Positions 1-6,071 of a DNA stretch of 8,475 nt are shown in pieces. The translations under genes and the position numbers were made by a program. How positions within the stretch are numbered: position 1 is the stretch's first letter; each line of letters begins with the position of its first letter. Origin of the DNA: an uncultured Eubacteriales bacterium (GTDB taxonomy: Bacteria; Bacillota; Clostridia; Christensenellales; Aristaeellaceae); the NCBI GenBank assembly GCA_900553905.1, contig USFL01000049.1, forward strand, positions 1-8,475, written 5' to 3'. The notes beneath the pieces were generated by a model. It was not told the origin of the DNA, searched no databases, and worked only from the letters and a program-made list of their open reading frames with translations.

Positions 1-195
1 CAGCGCCAGCGGGCCGGTCTCGCGCAGGCCGCGCCCCCGAAGGGCGCGGGCAGCCAGCATCCCCGGCGTGCCTCCGGCGATGACCATGAGCCGTGCAAGC
101 GCGGACAGCGCCCGCACGGATCTTCGGGACCAGGCTGCACCCAGGGCGAAGGCGGCGGCGTTGACCGCCAGATAATAAACCATGACGGGAAGCAT
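1..195 (-). CDS. DUF1294-like small membrane protein, partial (N-terminal 65 residues)
   Basis: The minus strand reads from an ATG at 195 to the window edge without a stop (65 codons), so the C-terminus is missing. The start is preceded by a G-rich stretch (AAAAAGGGGGGG) about 6 bases upstream that can act as ribosome binding site. The protein begins MLPVMVYYLAVNAAAFALG, one hydrophobic segment. After a basic loop (SRRS) comes a second hydrophobic segment with the pattern AGGTPGMLAAR. This order (Y-x-x-x-N-x-x-x-F segment, basic linker, then a G-G-x-x-G-M segment and a basic stretch) is that of DUF1294 proteins, short inner-membrane proteins of unknown function. The usual lysine-rich linker and the RHKT signature after the glycine motif are not well conserved, so this is a diverged or possibly decaying member. 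It lies 65 bases downstream of the MerR gene on the same strand and may be cotranscribed with it. Confidence 0.6.
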   Translation of the reverse strand, partial: MLPVMVYYLAVNAAAFALGAAWSRRSVRALSALARLMVIAGGTPGMLAARALRGRGLRETGPLAL

Positions 196-229
196 GTGCG
201 CCCCCCCTTTTTCCATCGGATGCGGCCGC

Positions 230-259
230 GCGCGGCGAGGTTCGCTCCCCGCGCCGCGC
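230..259. repeat. GC-rich inverted repeat between MerR gene and DUF1294 gene
   Basis: Arms GCGCGGCG (230-237) and CGCCGCGC (252-259) are perfectly complementary over 8 bases around a 14-base loop. The hairpin starts directly after the MerR stop codon as read on the minus strand. No T-run follows on that strand, so it is not a convincing intrinsic terminator. It may slow or stabilise the transcript between the two minus-strand genes. Confidence 0.4.
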
Positions 260-260
260 A

Positions 261-1082
261 TCAGGCCGGGCTTTTTTCCGGCCCGACAGGCACGATCATG
301 CGGGCGTAGTGGATGGCGTTGCTGTTTTCATCCACATAGCTCACCAGCTGCTGGGTGAACAGATCATCCGAGGCGCGCAGCCGGTGCTCGCTCATATAGG
401 CGAAGAGATGCTCCAGCAGCTCGCCCGCGTCAAAGCCGCCGTTTTCCAGCCGGAACAGACACCCCACGGCGCACGTGGCGTCGATGCAGCGGAACGCGTC
501 TGTTTCAAACCCCAGCACCTCCGCGTCGTTTTCATGGAACAGAATGCCCTTGGTCATGTGCCGGGGTGCGCCGTCCAGCGCCTCGCGGCCGATGAGCGTG
601 GTATAGGCCGTCAGCGGCAGCGCGCCGAAGAGCCGCTTGAGCAGCGGTTCCCGCTCCACCCGGGCCCACATGTCCGGCACGGAGGGATATTCCAGCAGAT
701 ACACCCGCCCCAGCGACAGGCGCACGGGGCGCATCAGATGCCGCTGCGCCGTCTCCAGCGCGCGCGCCGTCTGGCGCATGCGGGCCAGCACATGCTGGTC
801 GTAGGCGATCTTGCGCTCCATCTCCTCGATTTTGTGGCCGTAGAGGCCCGCCAGCTCCCGCTCGCCGCCGGTGGAATAGACGCGCTGGATCTCCTCCAGG
901 GTGAATCCCTGGCTCTTGAGTCGCTGGATGTTGGAGATGCGCTGGATATCCGCCAGTTCAAAGACGCGATAGCCGTTGCCGTTTTCACGCACGGGATGCA
1001 AAAGCCCCTTTTTCTCGTAAAACCGCAACGCTTCATCGCTCAAGCCGAACGCCTTGGACAGCGTTCCGATGGAAATCTTCAT
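261..1082 (-). CDS. MerR-family transcriptional activator with GyrI-like effector domain
   Basis: The product is 273 residues. Residues 1-70 form a MerR winged helix-turn-helix: IGTLSKAFGLS, the R20-F21-Y22-E23 signature, GLL at 26-28 and the N36-G37-Y38-R39 wing. Residues about 76-116 form the charged dimerisation helix. Residues about 120-270 look like a GyrI-like/BmrR-type effector domain ending in the usual strand (YARMIVPV). The length fits two-domain MerR regulators such as BmrR. Three cysteines (C199, C204, C208) cluster in the effector domain, but there is no SoxR-type or metal-sensor signature. Start ATG at 1082 is preceded by AGGGGGAAAAGG. The gene diverges from the exported flavoprotein. 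The promoter between them, facing the flavoprotein, has MerR-type geometry, so that gene is the probable target (inference). The ligand is unknown. Confidence 0.9.
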   Translation of the reverse strand: MKISIGTLSKAFGLSDEALRFYEKKGLLHPVRENGNGYRVFELADIQRISNIQRLKSQGFTLEEIQRVYSTGGERELAGLYGHKIEEMERKIAYDQHVLARMRQTARALETAQRHLMRPVRLSLGRVYLLEYPSVPDMWARVEREPLLKRLFGALPLTAYTTLIGREALDGAPRHMTKGILFHENDAEVLGFETDAFRCIDATCAVGCLFRLENGGFDAGELLEHLFAYMSEHRLRASDDLFTQQLVSYVDENSNAIHYARMIVPVGPEKSPA

Positions 1083-1127
1083 CCTTTTCCCCCTGAAAAA
1101 ATCATGCCGGCTTCCGGGAAGAAACCC

Positions 1128-1158
1128 TTGACAGTCAAGCCGCTTGAGCCTTTATACT
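1128..1158 (+). promoter_or_regulatory. MerR-type promoter (19-base spacer) for the flavoprotein gene
   Basis: A perfect -35 TTGACA (1128-1133) and a -10 TATACT (1153-1158) are separated by 19 bases, two more than the sigma-70 optimum. Such long spacers are characteristic of promoters that MerR proteins untwist to activate. Inside it are two overlapping dyads: CTTGAC-A-GTCAAG (1127-1139) and TCAAG-CCG-CTTGA (1135-1147). The second is nearly centred in the spacer, where MerR operators sit, and its half-sites resemble those of SoxR-type operators. A perfect GTGTACAC palindrome (1163-1170) lies at the expected transcription start. The MerR gene begins 45 bases to the left on the other strand. 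Confidence 0.82.
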
Positions 1159-1162
1159 ATCA

Positions 1163-1170
1163 GTGTACAC
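1163..1170. repeat. GTGTACAC palindrome at the predicted start site
   Basis: This perfect 8-base palindrome begins 5 bases after the -10 element of the MerR-type promoter and so covers the expected transcription start. It could be an accessory operator for the MerR protein or another regulator, but 8 bases is short enough to occur by chance. Confidence 0.35.
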
Positions 1171-1263
1171 GATGCAGGGGAAAAAGACAAGTCTGGCGAA
1201 AGGCGTTTTTTTTGGCCCACGGTTGTGAAATTTGTATCAATATGCCATGGGGAAACGGGGAGG

Positions 1264-1292
1264 ATGACATCGCGCAGAATTGCGCGCGTCAT
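1264..1292 (+). other. Hairpin in the 5' leader of the flavoprotein mRNA
   Basis: The roughly 155-base leader (about 1165-1320) contains an 11-bp imperfect hairpin. The outer arms are ATGAC (1264-1268) and GTCAT (1288-1292). The inner arms are CGCGCA (1271-1276) and TGCGCG (1281-1286) around a GAAT loop, with a small internal mismatch. No T-run follows, so it is not a terminator. It encloses an in-frame upstream ATG (1264) that sits immediately after GGGGAGG. The hairpin could hide this alternative start or stabilise the mRNA. The rest of the leader includes a T8 run (1206-1213) without a supporting hairpin, and I recognise no riboswitch. Confidence 0.45.
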
Positions 1293-1320
1293 AATACATT
1301 ACATCTGGGGGTATTTCGTC

Positions 1321-3234
1321 ATGAAAAAACTGTTGGCACTGCTGCTGACGGTAACGCTGCTGATGAGCGTGGCCGTCACTGCGTCGGCTGAGTGGGTGCG
1401 TCCCGTTCAGACCGTGGAAACCTGGGATGAGGAAGCCGACTTCGTGATCGTTGGCTTCGGCCTGGCCGGCGCGGCCGCGGCCGTGGAAGCCCACGACATC
1501 GACCCGGAGGCCAAGGTGGTCGTGCTGGAGAAGATGCCCGAAACCCTTGCGGGCGGCAACTCCATCGCTTCCGGCCAGACCTTTATCGTGCCGTCCGAAA
1601 ACGGCGTGCCCGAATTCAAGAAGTACCTGGAAGCCTGCAACGAGCCCAACCCCATTCCCGACGAGTATCTGGACTGGCTGGTGAACGGCTTTGCCGAGCA
1701 GCTGCCCTGGATCGAGAGCGTGGCCGACAGCGCCGGATACGAAGCCGGTTATGTGGGCGGCGGCGAACTGAAGTGGGGCAGCCTGGTGGTCGAGTTCGAC
1801 ACCTTCCCCGGCAGCGTGTTCGAAGGCACCAGCGCTCACCTGCGCAAGAAGAACTCCGGCGCCTTTGAAAACGGCGGCGTGTGGCGCTGCTTCGCCGAGG
1901 CCGCCAAGGTCCGCGGCATCGAAGTCCGCTATGAGAACCCCGCCATCGCCCTGGTGCAGGACCCCGTGACCCGTGAGGTCAGCGGCGTGGTCGCCACCGA
2001 CGCCGAGGGCAACGAATACACCATCAAGAGCGCCAAGGGCGTGCTCCTGGCCTGCGGCGGCTACGAGAACAACCTCGAAATGCAGCGTGACTTCCACGGC
2101 ATGGACGAGGTCTACACCGCCGGCACCCCCGGCAACACCGGCGACGGCATCAAGATGCTCATGGAAGCCGGCGCCAAGATCTGGCACATGAAGAACCAGA
2201 CCCAGTCCGGCGGCTTCTGGCTGGGCATCAAGGTGCCGGAGTACGAGTCCACCTTCATGCGCAACTTCGACATGCCCGGCAATTCCTGGATTGAGGTTGC
2301 CTCCGACAACACCCGCTTCTACAACGAGTCCTACGGCTATCACCGCCAGCACATGAAGTACATGGAGTACGGCCGCTATGTGGACCTGCCCCACGAGCGC
2401 GCCCTGCCCGTGCACCTGATCTTCGACGAAGCTACCCGCGAGGCCGGCTCCATTGCCAGCCAGTGGCTCAGCTGGCCTACCACCACCGAGGGCTACACCT
2501 GGTCCAACGACAACCTGGCCGAAATCGAAAAGGGCTGGATCATCAAGGCTGATACCATCGAGGAGCTGGCTGAGAAGCTCGGCCGCGACCCCGTTGAACT
2601 CCAGGCCACCATCGACCGCTACAACGAGATGTGCGAAAAGGGCGTGGACGAGGACTTCGGCCGCGATCCCGAAACCATGGCTCCCATTGAGAAGGCGCCC
2701 TTCTACGCCGTATCCATCACCCCCACCCTCGTGGCCACCACCGGCGGCGCCAAGCGCGATACCGACGGCCGCGTGCTGGACTGGAACGAGAACCCCATCC
2801 CCGGCCTGTATGAGGCGGGCGAGCTGGGCAGCTACGTGTCCAACCTGTACCAGAACGGCGTGTTCCTCTCCGAGGCCATGCTCTCCGGCCGCACCGCCGC
2901 CCAGACCGCTTTCGGCGGCGAGAGCGAGGTCAAGGAAGTCGTGAAGGAAGAAAAGACCGGTCCCGCGTGGGCTGACGCCGCCGACGGCGAGTACACCGCC
3001 GTGGTGGACGGCCTCCACGACAAGATCGAGGTCAAGATGACCGTTGAGGGCGGCAAGCTGACCGCCATCACCATCGGCGAGGGCCGCTCCGAGATGATCA
3101 TCACCGACGAGCAGCTGGCCGAGTATGTAAACGCTGTGATCGACAGCCAGAGCACCGATGTGGACGTCATCGCCGGCGCCACCGTTGACTGCCAGGCCAT
3201 CGCCACCGCGCTGATTCAGGCGTTCGCCGAGTAA
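1321..3234 (+). CDS. Exported FAD/FMN flavoprotein reductase, fumarate-reductase-like (substrate unknown)
   Basis: The product is 637 residues. Residues 1-23 are a Sec signal peptide (KK, hydrophobic core, TASA cleavage site) without a lipobox cysteine, so the protein acts outside the membrane. Residues about 40-530 are an FAD_binding_2 domain: G45-F-G-L-A-G50 dinucleotide motif, E70 at the end of strand 2, GGNS at 78-81, and TGG...GLYEAGEL near the end. Residues about 550-637 are an FMN_bind domain; D615-V-I-A-G-A-T621 matches the ApbE flavinylation site, with T621 the likely covalent FMN carrier. R332 in TRFYNE aligns with the proton-donor arginine of soluble fumarate reductases. The HHTMGG histidines are replaced by V471/A472, and the NRLGG arginine falls at Y510, so the acceptor is probably not fumarate. 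ATG 1321 was chosen because it begins the signal peptide; GGGGG lies 9 bases upstream. An in-frame ATG at 1264 would add 19 residues. It is the likely target of the divergent MerR regulator. Confidence 0.9.
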   Translation: MKKLLALLLTVTLLMSVAVTASAEWVRPVQTVETWDEEADFVIVGFGLAGAAAAVEAHDIDPEAKVVVLEKMPETLAGGNSIASGQTFIVPSENGVPEFKKYLEACNEPNPIPDEYLDWLVNGFAEQLPWIESVADSAGYEAGYVGGGELKWGSLVVEFDTFPGSVFEGTSAHLRKKNSGAFENGGVWRCFAEAAKVRGIEVRYENPAIALVQDPVTREVSGVVATDAEGNEYTIKSAKGVLLACGGYENNLEMQRDFHGMDEVYTAGTPGNTGDGIKMLMEAGAKIWHMKNQTQSGGFWLGIKVPEYESTFMRNFDMPGNSWIEVASDNTRFYNESYGYHRQHMKYMEYGRYVDLPHERALPVHLIFDEATREAGSIASQWLSWPTTTEGYTWSNDNLAEIEKGWIIKADTIEELAEKLGRDPVELQATIDRYNEMCEKGVDEDFGRDPETMAPIEKAPFYAVSITPTLVATTGGAKRDTDGRVLDWNENPIPGLYEAGELGSYVSNLYQNGVFLSEAMLSGRTAAQTAFGGESEVKEVVKEEKTGPAWADAADGEYTAVVDGLHDKIEVKMTVEGGKLTAITIGEGRSEMIITDEQLAEYVNAVIDSQSTDVDVIAGATVDCQAIATALIQAFAE

Positions 3235-3257
3235 AATTCCCCTGGGCCGCAAGGCCC

Positions 3258-3289
3258 CGCCCCGCACGGCATACCGTGCGGGGCGTTTT
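3258..3289 (+). terminator. Intrinsic terminator of the flavoprotein transcript
   Basis: A perfect 12-bp GC-rich stem (left arm 3258-3269, right arm 3274-3285) with a CATA loop is followed by TTTT (3286-3289). It begins 23 bases after the flavoprotein stop codon and separates this unit from the LacI regulator. Confidence 0.85.
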
Positions 3290-3299
3290 GCATTGTGCC

Positions 3300-3328
3300 T
3301 TGAAGCGGCGCGCGGGGCGTGGTATACT
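3300..3328 (+). promoter_or_regulatory. Sigma-70-type promoter of the LacI-family regulator
   Basis: -35 TTGAAG (3300-3305), a 17-base spacer and -10 TATACT (3323-3328) preceded by TG-G at 3320-3322, forming an extended -10. It begins just after the upstream terminator. The start would fall near 3335, where a short inverted repeat GCGGG (3335-3339) / CCCGC (3346-3350) begins. This could be an operator or a small leader hairpin. No copy of the 4461-4474 operator-like sequence is seen here. Confidence 0.7.
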
Positions 3329-3354
3329 CGCCTTGCGGGCCTGATCCCGCCGGG

Positions 3355-3362
3355 AAAGGAGG
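3355..3362 (+). promoter_or_regulatory. Ribosome binding site fixing the regulator start
   Basis: AAAGGAGG ends 7 bases before the ATG at 3370, an ideal spacing. This favours 3370 over the in-frame upstream GTG at 3319, which lies within the promoter, and over the ATG at 3379. Confidence 0.85.
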
Positions 3363-3369
3363 ACGGCCC

Positions 3370-4419
3370 ATGGCCACCATGAAGGAAATCGCGCAGCTCT
3401 GCGGCGTCAGCCGCGGCACGGTGGACCGCGTCATCAACCGCCGGGGCAAGGTGCGCCCCGAAACCGAGCGGATGATTCTGGAAGCGGTGGAGCGCGTGGG
3501 CTACACCAAGAGTATGCTGGGGCGCGCCCTGAGCGTCAAGCGCAGCCAGCCCGTCATCGGGGTGGTGATGTGCAGCGAGGGCAATCCCTTCTTTGACGAT
3601 GTGTATGCCGGGCTGGCCCGCGCGGAGCAGGAGCTTTTGCCCTATGGCGTCGCGGTGGAGCGCCGCGCCATGCGCGGCTATGATGTGGACCGTCAGCTGG
3701 CCCTGATCGACGAACTGTCCCCCTCCCTGAGCGCGCTGGTGCTCCAGCCCGTGAACGACCCGCGCGTGGAGGCGCGGGTTAAGCACCTCAAGGCCCGCGG
3801 CGTGCCCACCGTAACGGTCAATACCGACCTGCCCGCCAGCAGCCGCTGCTGCTACGTGGGCAGCGATTATGAAAGCGGCGGAGCCACCGCCGCGGCCCTG
3901 CTGGAGCTGATCACCCAGGGCCGAGGGCGCGTGGGCGTAGTGGCGGGCGTGCCCACGCTGATGGGCCACGTGGCGCGGCTGCGGGGCTTTCGCAAGCGGC
4001 TGGCGCGCTGCGCCGACCTGCCCGTGGTGGCTGTGGAAAACAGCCTCGACGACCCCGAACGCGCCTATGCCGTCACGCGCGACATGCTGCGCAGCCACCC
4101 CGAAATCGACGCCATGTTCGTGGTTACGGCGGGCTGCGAAGGGGTGTGCCGCGCCCTCATCAGCGCAGGGCGCGCGCGGGAGATCCGCGTGGTGGGCTAC
4201 GACGACGTGCCCGCCACCCGCGAGATGATGCGCCTGGGCATCGTGCGGGCGGTGGTGTGCCAGCAGCCCTTCGAGCAGGGCTACCGCTCGCTGCGCGCCG
4301 CCTTTGACATGGTGCTCTCCGGCGAGATGATGGACGACCGCCGCATCATTATGGAAAATCAGATCAAGCTGCCGGAAAACCTCTCGCCCGCCCCGGGGAA
4401 CGGCCCATTTCAGGATTGA
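3370..4419 (+). CDS. LacI/GalR-family transcriptional regulator
   Basis: The product is 349 residues, normal for the family. The N-terminal LacI helix-turn-helix is residues 4-23 (MKEIAQLCGVSRGTVDRVIN). D19 stands where most members have serine, as in a subgroup of Clostridia regulators with TVDRV. The hinge region is about residues 47-60, with L54 in the position of the leucine that LacI proteins insert into a central CpG of the operator. Residues about 61-335 are a periplasmic-binding-protein-like sugar sensor of the ribose/galactose-binding type: IGVVMCSEGNPFF at the start, VNTD at 150-153, YVGSDYESGG at 162-171, and VGYDD at 276-280. It sits directly upstream of the sugar operon on the same strand, with the operon promoter overlapping its stop codon, so it probably controls that operon in response to the sugar or its phosphate. 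No terminator follows, so read-through into the operon is possible. Confidence 0.92.
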   Translation: MATMKEIAQLCGVSRGTVDRVINRRGKVRPETERMILEAVERVGYTKSMLGRALSVKRSQPVIGVVMCSEGNPFFDDVYAGLARAEQELLPYGVAVERRAMRGYDVDRQLALIDELSPSLSALVLQPVNDPRVEARVKHLKARGVPTVTVNTDLPASSRCCYVGSDYESGGATAAALLELITQGRGRVGVVAGVPTLMGHVARLRGFRKRLARCADLPVVAVENSLDDPERAYAVTRDMLRSHPEIDAMFVVTAGCEGVCRALISAGRAREIRVVGYDDVPATREMMRLGIVRAVVCQQPFEQGYRSLRAAFDMVLSGEMMDDRRIIMENQIKLPENLSPAPGNGPFQD

Positions 4420-4444
4420 CAAGCGTTTCAAATTGGGGTATCCT
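4416..4444 (+). promoter_or_regulatory. Promoter of the kinase-DUF4867-isomerase operon
   Basis: Perfect -35 TTGACA (4416-4421), 17-base spacer and -10 TATCCT (4439-4444). The -35 overlaps the TGA stop codon of the LacI-family gene (4417-4419). The hexamer is also part of an imperfect palindrome TTGACAAGCGTTTCAA (4416-4431), which contains AAGCGTTT, a match to the AAnCGnTT core common in LacI-family operators. It may be a secondary regulator site. Transcription would begin near 4451. Confidence 0.78.
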
Positions 4445-4460
4445 TTTTTCAGAACAAAAA

Positions 4461-4474
4461 TGTGCTCGTGCACA
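4461..4474. promoter_or_regulatory. Candidate LacI-family operator TGTGCTCGTGCACA
   Basis: This 14-base sequence pairs at 6 of 7 symmetric positions and has a central CG flanked by TG at the left end and CA at the right end, which is the layout of LacI-family operators (TGnnnnCGnnnnCA). It lies about 10-24 bases downstream of the predicted transcription start, where bound repressor would block the operon. The LacI-family gene ends 41 bases upstream. Assignment to that regulator is inference. Confidence 0.6.
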
Positions 4475-4479
4475 CTATC

Positions 4480-4501
4480 AAAAAACGCCCCCGAAGGGGC
4501 G
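4480..4501 (-). terminator. Hairpin in operon leader, reads as a terminator on the minus strand
   Basis: CGCCCC (4486-4491), loop CGAA and GGGGCG (4496-4501) form a 6-bp stem. It is preceded on the plus strand by six A (4480-4485), so on the minus strand it becomes a hairpin followed by TTTTTT, the form of an intrinsic terminator for leftward transcription. On the plus strand it is a leader hairpin 21 bases before the kinase start. No minus-strand gene in the window would need it. Confidence 0.5.
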
Positions 4502-4522
4502 CCTTGAAAGGAATGAGGGAAT

Positions 4523-6046
4523 GTGACCTACCTGCTTGGCGTGGACCTTGGGACCTCCGGCACCAAGACGGTGCTCTTTGACGTGGAGGGCCGTGAAATC
4601 GCCAGCCAGAGCGTGGAATACCCGCTCTACCAGCCGCAAAACGGCTGGGCCGAGCAGGACCCGCAGGACTGGTGGAACGCCGCCGTCGGCACCATCCGCG
4701 GCGTGCTGGACAAAAGCGGCGTCGCCTCCGACGACGTGAAGGGCCTGGGCATCAGCGGCCAGATGCACGGCCTCGTGCTGCTGGATGAAAGCGGCGAGCC
4801 TTTGGGCCGGTCCCTCCTGTGGTGCGACGGCCGCACCCAGCGGGAATGCGACGAAATCACGCAGGCCGTGGGCGCAAAGCGCCTCATCGAGATCGCGGCC
4901 AACCCGGCGCTGACGGGCTTTACCGCGGGCAAGATCCTCTGGGTGCGCCGGCATCGGCCGGAGCTGTTCGCCCGCGCGCGGCACGCGCTGCTGCCCAAGG
5001 ACTACGTGCGCTACCGCCTGACGGGCGTGCTGGCGCAGGAGATCAGCGACGCCAGCGGCACCAACCTGCTGGACGTGCCGGCGCGGCGCTGGTCGGCTGA
5101 AATCATGGACAAGCTGGGGCTGGACATGGCGCTCCTGCCCCCGCTGGTGGAAAGCTGCGAGGCGGCGGGCGCCGTCACCCCCGAAGCCGCCGCCCTGACG
5201 GGGCTTCGCGCGGGCACGGTCGTGGCCGGCGGCGCGGGCGACAACATGGCCGCCGCCATCGGAACCGGCGTGGCGGAGAGCGGCAGAGCGTTTACCACCA
5301 TCGGCACAAGCGGCGTGGTGTTCGCCCATTCCGACACCGTGCGCATCGACCCGGAGGGCCGGGTGCACACCTTCTGCGCGGCGGTGCCCGGCGCGTATAC
5401 GAACATGAGCTGCACGCTGGCGGCGGGCCTGTCGCTGAAATGGTACCGCGACCAGTTCTGCCAGGCCGAGCGCGAGGCCGCGGCCCAGATGGGCGTGGAC
5501 CCCTACGACCTGATGAACCGCGAGGCCGCGCAAAGCCCCGTCGGCGCGAACCGGCTGCTCTTTCTGCCCTACCTGATGGGCGAGCGCAGCCCCCTGCTGG
5601 ACGCAAACGCGCGCGGCGCGTTCATCGGCCTGAGCGCCATCCACACCCGGCGCGACCTGCTTCGCGCGGTGATGGAGGGCGTGATCTACTCCCAGCGGCA
5701 GAACCTCGATATTCTGCGCGGCATGGGCGTTAAGCCCGCAAGCATGCTGGCCTGCGGCGGCGGCGCGCGCAGCCCCTTCTGGCGGCAGATGATGGCCGAC
5801 GTGCTGGGCCTGCCGGTTCAGACCGTGCAGGTGCCCGAAAGCCCGGCGCTGGGCGCGGCGATTCTGGCGGGCGTGGCCGCGGGCGTGTACCCGGACGTGC
5901 CCTCCGCCAGCGCCGCGCTGGTCCGGCCCGGCGAGCCGCTCCTGCCCGACGCGGAGCGCTCCGCCGCCTACGAACCCTACTACCGGCTGTACGAAAGCCT
6001 GTATCCCGCGTTGAAACCCGCCTGCGGACGGCTGGCCGCCCTGTGA
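4523..6046 (+). CDS. xylB: FGGY-family carbohydrate kinase, xylulokinase type
   Basis: The product is 507 residues, the usual length for xylulokinase, which phosphorylates D-xylulose with ATP in the cytoplasm. Seen motifs: phosphate-1 loop G6-V-D8-L-G-T-S-G-T-K; substrate motif G79-Q-M-H-G83; W100-C-D-G-R-T; LTGFTAGK at 130-137; KDYVRYRLTG at 159-168; G236-G-A-G-D240-N with D240 the probable catalytic base; G261-T-S-G264; FLPYLMGERSP at 347-357; and C411-G-G-G-A-R adenosine site. The start is GTG 4523; an ATG at 4521 is immediately out of use (ATGTGA), and a stop lies in frame at 4514. GAGGG and AAAGGA lie 3 and 10 bases upstream. It is the first gene of a three-gene operon, 25 bases before the DUF4867 gene. 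Xylulose is the family's best guess, but the FucI-type isomerase downstream leaves ribulose or other ketoses possible. Confidence 0.92.
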   Translation: MTYLLGVDLGTSGTKTVLFDVEGREIASQSVEYPLYQPQNGWAEQDPQDWWNAAVGTIRGVLDKSGVASDDVKGLGISGQMHGLVLLDESGEPLGRSLLWCDGRTQRECDEITQAVGAKRLIEIAANPALTGFTAGKILWVRRHRPELFARARHALLPKDYVRYRLTGVLAQEISDASGTNLLDVPARRWSAEIMDKLGLDMALLPPLVESCEAAGAVTPEAAALTGLRAGTVVAGGAGDNMAAAIGTGVAESGRAFTTIGTSGVVFAHSDTVRIDPEGRVHTFCAAVPGAYTNMSCTLAAGLSLKWYRDQFCQAEREAAAQMGVDPYDLMNREAAQSPVGANRLLFLPYLMGERSPLLDANARGAFIGLSAIHTRRDLLRAVMEGVIYSQRQNLDILRGMGVKPASMLACGGGARSPFWRQMMADVLGLPVQTVQVPESPALGAAILAGVAAGVYPDVPSASAALVRPGEPLLPDAERSAAYEPYYRLYESLYPALKPACGRLAAL

Positions 6047-6071
6047 GCGGAGGAAAGGAGAGCGACATCCT

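Noticed and set aside
32..47. GCGCCC/GGGCGC hairpin near the left edge resembling the leader hairpin at 4486-4501
   Set aside because: It lies inside the DUF1294-like coding sequence, has no T-run, and a short GC repeat of this kind is expected by chance in GC-rich DNA.
1186..1213. Possible attenuator made of a short AGAC/GTCT repeat and a T8 run in the flavoprotein leader
   Set aside because: The repeat has only four pairs with a two-base loop and is not adjacent to the T-run, so no terminator hairpin can form.
1144..1320. 59-residue N-terminal extension of the flavoprotein from a TTG start
   Set aside because: It would begin inside the promoter, upstream of the expected transcription start, and would place a charged tail before a perfect signal peptide.
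309..1391. 360-codon plus-strand open frame over the MerR gene
   Set aside because: The minus-strand frame has a clear MerR domain with a ribosome binding site, and the plus-strand product resembles no family and crosses the promoter.
1237..4473. Very long open frame on the minus strand (over 1000 codons) opposite the flavoprotein and LacI genes
   Set aside because: It is a codon-bias shadow in GC-rich DNA. The translation is rich in His, Gly and Ala without domains, and it runs across the promoter and terminator of recognised plus-strand genes.
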